In this document: piece by piece, positions 1-5,686 of the stretch
How the letters are laid out: each line of letters opens with the position of its first letter
How positions within the stretch are numbered: position 1 is the stretch's first letter
Assembly: GCA_945889235.1 (NCBI GenBank)
Contig: CAMDBK010000173.1
Location: 1-6,709 of the forward strand
Reading direction: 5' to 3'
DNA from: Chitinophaga pinensis
GTDB lineage: Bacteria > Bacteroidota > Bacteroidia > SXHM01
DNA: 6,709 bases
Position numbers and translations under genes: made by a program
Notes under the pieces: model-generated
Databases searched by the model: none
Told to the model about the DNA's origin: nothing
The model's input: the letters and a program-made list of their open reading frames with translations, nothing else

Positions 1-846
1 ACCAAAGACGGATACATTTACCTGAGGCGCAACGGTGGTTCTGACCATCAGATTGCTCCTTCAAAACGGGTAAACATTCACACATCAAAAGGCATTGTGA
101 AGGCAATTTTCGGGTGGCCGGCCATTCACGTGCGCGATGCAGGAAAAGAAGAAACGCCCACCATGAAAAATATACACCTTGACCTTGGCTGTAAATCCAG
201 TGAAGAAGTTGAGAAATTAGGAGTTCACGTTGGTTGCGTGGCAACATTTGAAGATGAGTTGATGATACTGAACAACCGCTACTATGTTGGCAGAGCATTG
301 GACAACCGCATCGGGGGTTTTATGATTGCCGAAGTTGCCCGCCTTCTGAAAGAGAAAAAGAACAAGCTGAAATTCGGTTTATACATTGTTAACTCTGTGC
401 AGGAAGAAGTTGGTTTGCGCGGAGCAGAAATGATTTCACGTAAAATAAAACCCGACTTGGCTATTGTTACGGATGTTTGTCACGATACACAATCACCGAT
501 GTATGACAAGAAGAACAGCGGTGATTTATCAGCCGGAAAAGGGCCGGTTCTGACGTATGGTCCGGCAGTGCACAACAATGTTTTGAGTTCTATTATTAAA
601 GTTGCTCAGAAGAAGAAAATCCCTTTCCAGCGTGCTGCAGTTTCACGAGCAACAGGAACAGATACCGATGCTTTTGCTTATTCAAGTGAAGGTGTAGCCT
701 CTGCTCTTATATCACTACCGCTCAAGTATATGCATACAACAGTTGAAGCAGTACACAAAGATGATGTTGACAATGTGATCAAGCTGATGTATGAGTATTT
801 AATTGAGTTGAAAGCGGGACAGGATTTCAAATATCACCCGAAATAA
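1..846 (+). CDS. M42 family metallo-aminopeptidase (glutamyl aminopeptidase / endoglucanase-annotated family), 3' part
   Basis: The frame is open from base 1 to a TAA at 844-846, giving 281 residues. M42 proteins are usually about 350 residues, so roughly 70 N-terminal residues, including the first His metal ligand, lie outside the window. A GTG at 97 is internal and not a start, because conserved-looking sequence continues upstream of it. M42 enzymes are cytoplasmic, dinuclear-metal aminopeptidases that form large tetrahedral particles and trim peptides. Visible family motifs, numbered from the window's first codon, are: GRALDNR with bridging-metal Asp101; QEEVG with Glu135 (general base) and Glu136 (metal ligand); IVTDV with Asp158 (metal ligand); GTDTDAFA at 219-226; and YMHTTVE with His245 (metal ligand). 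All the catalytic residues expected in this part are present. Some family members are annotated as endoglucanases, but peptidase activity is the supported role. Substrate preference cannot be read from this sequence. The gene converges on the phosphatase gene with a single base between their stop codons. Confidence 0.93.
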   Translation, partial: TKDGYIYLRRNGGSDHQIAPSKRVNIHTSKGIVKAIFGWPAIHVRDAGKEETPTMKNIHLDLGCKSSEEVEKLGVHVGCVATFEDELMILNNRYYVGRALDNRIGGFMIAEVARLLKEKKNKLKFGLYIVNSVQEEVGLRGAEMISRKIKPDLAIVTDVCHDTQSPMYDKKNSGDLSAGKGPVLTYGPAVHNNVLSSIIKVAQKKKIPFQRAAVSRATGTDTDAFAYSSEGVASALISLPLKYMHTTVEAVHKDDVDNVIKLMYEYLIELKAGQDFKYHPK

Positions 847-847
847 A

Positions 848-1759
848 TCAATACAAAGATTTCCCGTCAAGTCCCCAGCTTTCCTGAACAGGAATGTCAA
901 GGTATTTCATAATGCTTGGAAACACATCGGTGTTTGCAGCATTTCCCTGCTGATTATGATTTGGAATTCCTTCGCCATTTAAAACCAAAAACACAAAACG
1001 TGTTTGCGGAACGCCATCCTGACCGCCATGACCGGTTCCGCTGCCACCATGGTCGGTGCAAACAACTACCATCCATTTTTCATCCAATGCAGTTTCGCGC
1101 TGGCGGATAGTGGTCATGATTTCAGAAATATAAACATCCGTTTGCTCAATAGCATTGATGTATTCAGGCTGCAAGGGATCAAACCCAACAGTATGGCCGG
1201 CATGGTCAGGGTCATCAAAATGAACAACCAACACATCAGGATCACAATTTTCCAATAACCAAAGCGTTGAATCTTTTAATTCTTTATCCGATTCAAGAGC
1301 GATTGAAAAATCCTCCTCAGAAGTAAGCCGCTGAAAATTATACCAATTGGTAAGTACACACAAATTATACTCGGGATGCTGCTGACGGATGTAGTAAAAC
1401 ATATCCGGGTACTGAGCAAAATGATCCTGCTGGTCGAATGAATTATCCAGCAAACCATGCTTGGCAGGAAAAACCCCGTGCAGCAATGTTGACCAGCCAG
1501 GAACACTTACTGTATTTGGTCCGCGGTCAACCATGCTGACAAATATTCCAGTTGCAATCAGGGAATCAATTGCCGGAGTATTTGAGTTCAGTAAAGCATC
1601 GGTGCGGCAGCCATCAATGCCAATGAAGAGGACTTTCTTTTTGTTTTGTGAAGCAGGTTTGCAGTTGCGGATTTCCTGGTTGTAAGGATCTCCTGCACCA
1701 TCTTCCTTTTTACAGGAAAAGAGAAAAAGAATGAAAATAAAAACAGTTAGTTTTTTCAT
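848..1759 (-). CDS. Alkaline phosphatase superfamily lipoprotein (type I phosphodiesterase / nucleotide pyrophosphatase-like)
   Basis: This is a 303-residue exported hydrolase predicted to act on a phosphoester or phosphodiester with two metal ions; the substrate is unknown. I start it at the ATG at 1759, not at an in-frame ATG 12 codons upstream (1795). Only the shorter form begins with a proper lipoprotein signal: MKK, a hydrophobic run at residues 4-14, then Cys16 in LFSC. The longer start would also lie within the end of the mutase gene. Superfamily residues are in the expected order: Asp49 in FIGIDG; Ser85 in TVSVPGWS as the likely nucleophile (Thr83 is the alternative); Asp185 and His189 in DDPDHAGH; Asp236-His237 in CTDHGG; and His244 in GHGG. 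The motif GVFPAKHG after the nucleophile is also typical. The active site therefore looks complete. The start follows the mutase stop codon by one base (TAA, T, ATG) with no ribosome binding site, so translational coupling is likely. It could be a phosphodiesterase, pyrophosphatase or phosphatase; the sequence does not decide. Confidence 0.88.
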   Translation of the reverse strand: MKKLTVFIFILFLFSCKKEDGAGDPYNQEIRNCKPASQNKKKVLFIGIDGCRTDALLNSNTPAIDSLIATGIFVSMVDRGPNTVSVPGWSTLLHGVFPAKHGLLDNSFDQQDHFAQYPDMFYYIRQQHPEYNLCVLTNWYNFQRLTSEEDFSIALESDKELKDSTLWLLENCDPDVLVVHFDDPDHAGHTVGFDPLQPEYINAIEQTDVYISEIMTTIRQRETALDEKWMVVVCTDHGGSGTGHGGQDGVPQTRFVFLVLNGEGIPNHNQQGNAANTDVFPSIMKYLDIPVQESWGLDGKSLY

Positions 1760-1760
1760 A

Positions 1761-4700
1761 TTACATATTTCGTCTGTATTGCCCGCCCACCTCAAACAGC
1801 GCTGAAGTAATTTGTCCGAGTGAGCAATACTTGGCGGCTTCCATCAGCTTCTCAAATATGTTTTCGTTGCGGATAGAGGCGAGTTGCAGTTCACGCAATA
1901 ACTCTTGCGTTTGGGCTGCATTGCCTTTGTGCAGTTCGTTCAGCATGGAGATCTGGTATTGCTTCTCTTCTTCGGTGGCACGTATAACTTCTTTCGGCAG
2001 TATGGTTGGCGAACCTTTAGATGATAAATAGGTGTTCACACCAATAATCGGAAATTCGCCTGTGTGTTTCAGTGTTTCGTAGTAGAGGCTTTCTTCCTGT
2101 ATTTTGCCGCGCTGATACATTGTTTCCATGGCACCTAACACACCACCGCGCTCGGTGATTTTATCAAATTCGGAGAGCACTGCTTCTTCCACTAAATCTG
2201 TCAGCTCTTCAATAATAAACGAACCTTGAATAGGATTTTCGTTTTTCGATAATCCCAGCTCTTTATTAATGATGAGTTGGATTGCCATTGCCCTGCGAAC
2301 GCTTTCTTCTGTTGGAGTGGTAATGGCTTCATCGTAGGCGTTGGTGTGAAGTGAATTGCAATTGTCATAAATCGCATACAGCGCCTGCAGTGTTGTGCGT
2401 ATGTCATTGAAATCAATTTCCTGAGCGTGTAAACTTCTGCCGCTTGTCTGGATATGATACTTCAACATCTGTGAACGCTCGTTACCTTTATATTTCAGCT
2501 TCATTGCCTTTGCCCATATTTTGCGGGCTACTCGACCAATCACTGCATACTCAGGATCAATGCCGTTGGAGAAAAAGAAGGAAAGATTAGGTGCAAAATC
2601 ATCAATCTTCATTCCGCGCGACAAATAATATTCTACGTAGGTAAAACCATTGGAAAGTGTAAATGCGAGTTGCGTTATCGGGTTTGCACCGGCCTCAGCA
2701 ATGTGGTAACCGCTGATGGAAACAGAATAAAAATTGCGGACATTGTTTTCAATGAAATACTGCTGGACGTCACCCATTACCCGCAAAGAGAATTCAGTAG
2801 AAAAAATACAGGTATTCTGCGCCTGATCTTCTTTCAGAATATCGGCCTGCACAGTGCCGCGAACCTGTTTGAGCGTTTCTATCTTTATCTTTTCGTAAAC
2901 GTCATTTGGTAAAACCTGGTCGCCAGTAACACCAAGCAACATTAAGCCAAGCGCATCGCTTCCGTTGGGCAAAGCACCTTGATATGCAGGTCGTTTAACT
3001 CCTTTCTTTTTATAAATATCTGCAATCTTTTTCTCCGTTTCTTTTTCCAATCCGTTGTCTTTTATGTAAAGCTCGCATTGCTGGTCAATGGCGGCATTCA
3101 TAAAGAAAGCTGTTAGGGTTGGGGCCGGACCATTGATGGTCATAGAAACCGAAGTAGTTGGGCTTGCCAAATTGAAACCACTATAAAGTTTTTTTGCATC
3201 ATCCAGGCAGCAAATTGATACACCACTGTTGCCGACTTTGCCATAAATATCAGGACGCAAATCGGGGTCACGGCCATAAAGTGTTACACTGTCAAATGCA
3301 GTGGACAAGCGCTTTGCAGGCAATCCTGTTGAAACATAATGAAAACGTTTGTTGGTTCTTTCCGGTCCGCCCTCACCGGCAAACATACGTGCCGGATCTT
3401 CTTCGGTGCGTTTGAACGGATAAACTCCTGCTGCATAGGGAAACTCACCCGGAACATTTTCCTGCAGCACCCAACGCAATACATCACCCCACGCTTCATA
3501 GCGCGGAGTTGAAACTTTTGGAATCTGCGTGTGGGAAAGAGATTCAGTATGTGTTTTTATTTTTATTTCCTTGTCGCGGACTTTGAATGTATAGAATTCG
3601 TCTTTGTAACGTTTGGCCTTTGCCTGCCAGCCTTCAATGATCTTTTTGCTCTGGTTATCAAGCCTGGTTTCTACTTCTGAATAAACTTCCTGAAGCTTTT
3701 TCGCCAACCTGTCTTTATCATCCAACTTGCTTTCTTTAATCGCTTCAATGGATTTATTAATACCGTAAAGCTTATTGGCAATCTCCGCCTGCTCATTAGC
3801 CCATGCATCATAGCTCCTGTTATTCTCTGAAATCTCACTTAAGTAACGTATACGCGCAGGCGGAATGATGTATACCTTTTCACTCATCTCATCGGTGTGA
3901 CCGATATGTGTTGTAAATGCAGTGCCGGTCTTCTCAGTGATCTTGCCCATCACCGCCATGTAAAGCGAATTCATTCCCGGATCGTTGAACTGCGAAGCAA
4001 TGGTTCCGAACACAGGTGTTTTATCATCGGGCAATTCGAATAGCTGACGGTTGCGTTTGTATTGTTTTTTTACATCGCGCAGGGCATCCTGTGCACCGCG
4101 CTTATCAAACTTATTGAGTGCAACCACATCAGCAAAATCAAGCATATCAATCTTCTCCAGTTGCGTTGCAGCGCCATATTCGGGCGTCATTACATACAAT
4201 GAAACATCGGAGTGGTCAAGGATTTCGGTATCGCTTTGTCCGATGCCGGATGTCTCCAGAATGATTAAATCGTAGCCAGCGGCTTTCACTACGTTCACCG
4301 CTTCCTGCACGTACTTAGAAAGAGCGAGGTTGCTTTGGCGTGTAGCCAATGATCGCATGTAAACCCGATCGTTCGAAATAGAATTCATGCGAATACGATC
4401 GCCAAGCAAAGCACCGCCTGTCTTGCGTTTTGACGGGTCAACAGAAACAATGGCAATGGTTTTATCTTTAAAGTCAATCAGAAACCTTCGCACCAGCTCA
4501 TCAATCAATGATGACTTTCCGGCACCGCCTGTTCCGGTAATTCCCAACACCGGGATTTTCTTTTTCAACGCAATCTCATCTACTTCTTTTAAAATATTTT
4601 TAGCCTCTTCAGGAAAATTTTCTGCTGCTGAAATTATGCGTGCAATGGATTTCACATCACGTTTTTCCAATGACTTTACTTCACCATTCAGATTAGCTCC

Positions 4701-5141
4701 AGATGGAAAATCACATTGCTTCAGCATATCATTTATCATTCCCTGCAAGCCCATGGAGCGCCCATCATCAGGTGAATAGATGCGCGTAATTCCATATTTC
4801 TGTAATTCAGCAATCTCAGTAGGGAGAATAGTTCCGCCACCTCCGCCAAATATTTTGATATGGCTGCAATCAGCTTCTTTCAACAGGTCATACATGTATT
4901 TGAAAAACTCAATATGCCCACCCTGATAGGATGTAATTGCTATTGCCTGTACATCCTCCTGTATGGCGCAATCTACAATCTCTTTCACACTGCGGTCGTG
5001 GCCAAGGTGTATGACCTCAGCCCCGCTTGCCTGAATAATCCTGCGCATGATATTGATAGCGGCATCGTGCCCGTCAAACAGCGATGCTGCTGTTACTATG
5101 CGGATTTTGTTCTTTTGTTTATAGACTTCTGCCTTCTCCAT
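1761..5141 (-). CDS. icmF: Fused isobutyryl-CoA mutase (IcmF): B12-binding, G-protein chaperone and mutase domains in one chain
   Basis: This 1126-residue cytoplasmic enzyme should interconvert isobutyryl-CoA and n-butyryl-CoA by an adenosylcobalamin radical rearrangement. Domain order is that of IcmF. The B12 domain (about 12-140) has DGHD with cobalt-ligand His25, SYQGG at 71-75 and a run of five glycines at 99-103. The MeaB-like GTPase (about 195-400) has P-loop GTGGAGKS at 203-210 with Lys209, ETSGIGQSD at 296-304 and NKFD at 343-346. A charged helical linker (about 437-515) leads into the mutase domain (about 545-1126). In the mutase, Phe587 (RMFAG) and Gln775 (DQAQNT) replace the Tyr and Arg that hold the carboxylate in methylmalonyl-CoA mutase. 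This is the known difference between the two substrate classes. Gln765 and His813 (SGYH) are retained. Length is slightly above the roughly 1090 residues of characterised IcmF. No domain is broken. IcmF enzymes can also act on isovaleryl-CoA/pivalyl-CoA, so the physiological substrate is an inference. The fused GTPase normally gates cofactor loading and repair. The gene heads a probable two-gene unit with the phosphatase lipoprotein and has a good promoter upstream. Confidence 0.94.
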   Translation of the reverse strand: MEKAEVYKQKNKIRIVTAASLFDGHDAAINIMRRIIQASGAEVIHLGHDRSVKEIVDCAIQEDVQAIAITSYQGGHIEFFKYMYDLLKEADCSHIKIFGGGGGTILPTEIAELQKYGITRIYSPDDGRSMGLQGMINDMLKQCDFPSGANLNGEVKSLEKRDVKSIARIISAAENFPEEAKNILKEVDEIALKKKIPVLGITGTGGAGKSSLIDELVRRFLIDFKDKTIAIVSVDPSKRKTGGALLGDRIRMNSISNDRVYMRSLATRQSNLALSKYVQEAVNVVKAAGYDLIILETSGIGQSDTEILDHSDVSLYVMTPEYGAATQLEKIDMLDFADVVALNKFDKRGAQDALRDVKKQYKRNRQLFELPDDKTPVFGTIASQFNDPGMNSLYMAVMGKITEKTGTAFTTHIGHTDEMSEKVYIIPPARIRYLSEISENNRSYDAWANEQAEIANKLYGINKSIEAIKESKLDDKDRLAKKLQEVYSEVETRLDNQSKKIIEGWQAKAKRYKDEFYTFKVRDKEIKIKTHTESLSHTQIPKVSTPRYEAWGDVLRWVLQENVPGEFPYAAGVYPFKRTEEDPARMFAGEGGPERTNKRFHYVSTGLPAKRLSTAFDSVTLYGRDPDLRPDIYGKVGNSGVSICCLDDAKKLYSGFNLASPTTSVSMTINGPAPTLTAFFMNAAIDQQCELYIKDNGLEKETEKKIADIYKKKGVKRPAYQGALPNGSDALGLMLLGVTGDQVLPNDVYEKIKIETLKQVRGTVQADILKEDQAQNTCIFSTEFSLRVMGDVQQYFIENNVRNFYSVSISGYHIAEAGANPITQLAFTLSNGFTYVEYYLSRGMKIDDFAPNLSFFFSNGIDPEYAVIGRVARKIWAKAMKLKYKGNERSQMLKYHIQTSGRSLHAQEIDFNDIRTTLQALYAIYDNCNSLHTNAYDEAITTPTEESVRRAMAIQLIINKELGLSKNENPIQGSFIIEELTDLVEEAVLSEFDKITERGGVLGAMETMYQRGKIQEESLYYETLKHTGEFPIIGVNTYLSSKGSPTILPKEVIRATEEEKQYQISMLNELHKGNAAQTQELLRELQLASIRNENIFEKLMEAAKYCSLGQITSALFEVGGQYRRNM

Positions 5142-5156
5142 TTTTTATTTGTAGCG

Positions 5157-5188
5157 CAAAACTATTGTTTTTAAAGCAGCGTGACAAA
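5157..5188 (-). promoter_or_regulatory. Bacteroidota-type promoter for the mutase-phosphatase unit
   Basis: Read on the - strand, TTTG (5188-5185) is followed by a 20-nt spacer and then TAGTTTTG (5164-5157). This is an exact match to the TTTG / TAnnTTTG consensus recognised by the Bacteroidota housekeeping sigma factor, and the spacing is within the usual range. Transcription would begin near 5150, about ten bases before the mutase ATG at 5141. That is a short leader, but workable in a phylum that does not depend on Shine-Dalgarno pairing. The call rests on motif match and position only. Confidence 0.6.
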
Positions 5189-5197
5189 CGATTTTTG
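5165..5197 (+). promoter_or_regulatory. Weak candidate promoter for the small lipoprotein gene
   Basis: On the + strand, TTG (5165-5167), a 22-nt spacer and GATTTTTG (5190-5197) resemble the TTG / TAnnTTTG pattern with one mismatch in the second box. It would overlap the opposing mutase promoter, and the leader before the ATG at 5210 would be very short. The mismatch, the long spacer and the short leader make this a low-confidence call. The true promoter may instead lie inside the 5' end of the mutase gene. Confidence 0.22.
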
Positions 5198-5209
5198 TAA
5201 ACTTGCGCA

Positions 5210-5686
5210 ATGATAAAACTACTTAGCTATTATTTACCCTTGCTTTTTCTTTGCATTTGTTCTTCATGCAAAACCACTGAAAAAAGAGTTATAACCGATG
5301 AACCGGTAAAGACGGTAAGTGCATCCATCAATGATATTTCTTCAGCGCAGGCTAAAATTATAGGAAAGATTATATCCATTAATGAAGCGCGCGATGAAAC
5401 AGGACCATGCTCAAAAGTACCATGTGAAGCCCGCATCATTATTCAAAATCTAGAAAACAAAGGAAGTTTATTTCAACTGAATTCAATGCAGGATACTATT
5501 CCCGTTGCATTTGCATTTACGCTGGTGCCTACTACAGAAGAATTATTTCCGGGAATGAAAACAAGTTATCCCGGATTAAAAATTAACGACCGCTTTGAAG
5601 CCAAGATTGAAAGCCGCCTTGCTAAGAATGAACAAGGCGTGAGCTATATTATTTACGAATACAAAAAATTTACTTATGAAAAATAG
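5210..5686 (+). CDS. Small lipoprotein of unknown function
   Basis: This 158-residue protein is not one whose function I recognise. The ATG at 5210 gives a clear export signal: MIK, a hydrophobic stretch at residues 4-17, then Cys20 in CSSC followed by KTTEK. This fits a lipoprotein, although the residue three before the Cys is itself a Cys, not the usual Leu. The mature part has a conserved-looking core at about 48-135, rich in predicted beta strands: an IGKIISI strand, a GPCSKVPCEA segment with Cys67 and Cys72 (a possible disulfide), a strand ending FAFTLVPT, and a LFPGM ... PGLKINDRFEA stretch. It ends in YIIYEYKKF. The lack of catalytic motifs suggests a structural or binding role, but that is inference. 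It is read away from the mutase gene and its end overlaps the next gene by 11 bases, so the two are probably co-transcribed and co-translated. No ribosome binding site precedes it. Confidence 0.85.
   Translation: MIKLLSYYLPLLFLCICSSCKTTEKRVITDEPVKTVSASINDISSAQAKIIGKIISINEARDETGPCSKVPCEARIIIQNLENKGSLFQLNSMQDTIPVAFAFTLVPTTEELFPGMKTSYPGLKINDRFEAKIESRLAKNEQGVSYIIYEYKKFTYEK

Larger units (their letters stand above)
5152..5210. repeat. Short inverted repeat GCGCAA / TTGCGC flanking the divergent intergenic region
   Basis: TAGCGCAA at 5152-5159 and the perfect 8-bp palindrome TTGCGCAA at 5203-5210 place GCGCAA and its inverse near the two divergent starts, separated by 43 bases (5160-5202). The first copy overlaps the -7 box of the mutase promoter. 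The second runs into the ATG at 5210. The arrangement could be an operator pair for a regulator acting on both directions. The arms are only 6 bp, so chance is a serious alternative. Confidence 0.25.

Noticed and set aside
97..99. GTG at 97 as the start of the M42 peptidase
   Set aside because: The frame is open to base 1 and the upstream residues read as continuous M42 sequence. Starting here would drop a large part of the family's N-terminal region.
916..1685. Several + and - strand open frames of 64-84 codons within the phosphatase gene
   Set aside because: They overlap the superfamily's metal-binding motifs in other frames and have no motifs of their own.
1715..1760. A- and T-runs near the start of the phosphatase gene as a terminator after the mutase gene
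   Set aside because: There is no G/C-rich hairpin before the run, and the bases encode the Lys-rich and Phe-rich signal peptide.
1760..1795. Longer start for the phosphatase lipoprotein at 1795, adding 12 residues
   Set aside because: It would put a polar stretch before the lipoprotein signal and overlap the mutase end. The ATG at 1759 gives a standard signal with a lipobox.
4387..4779. 130-codon + strand open frame inside the mutase GTPase region
   Set aside because: It lies wholly antisense to strongly conserved GTPase codons, and its translation is low-complexity Ser/Pro/Phe-rich, typical of a shadow frame.
1765..5141. Calling the large gene methylmalonyl-CoA mutase, or two or three separate genes (B12 subunit, MeaB, mutase)
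   Set aside because: One uninterrupted frame contains all three domains in IcmF order, and the active-site Phe/Gln pair disagrees with methylmalonyl-CoA specificity.
4860..5174. 104-codon + strand open frame opposite the mutase N-terminus, with a hydrophobic look
   Set aside because: It is antisense to the conserved B12-binding domain. The hydrophobicity follows from the complement of charged codons, and no recognisable motif or promoter accompanies it.
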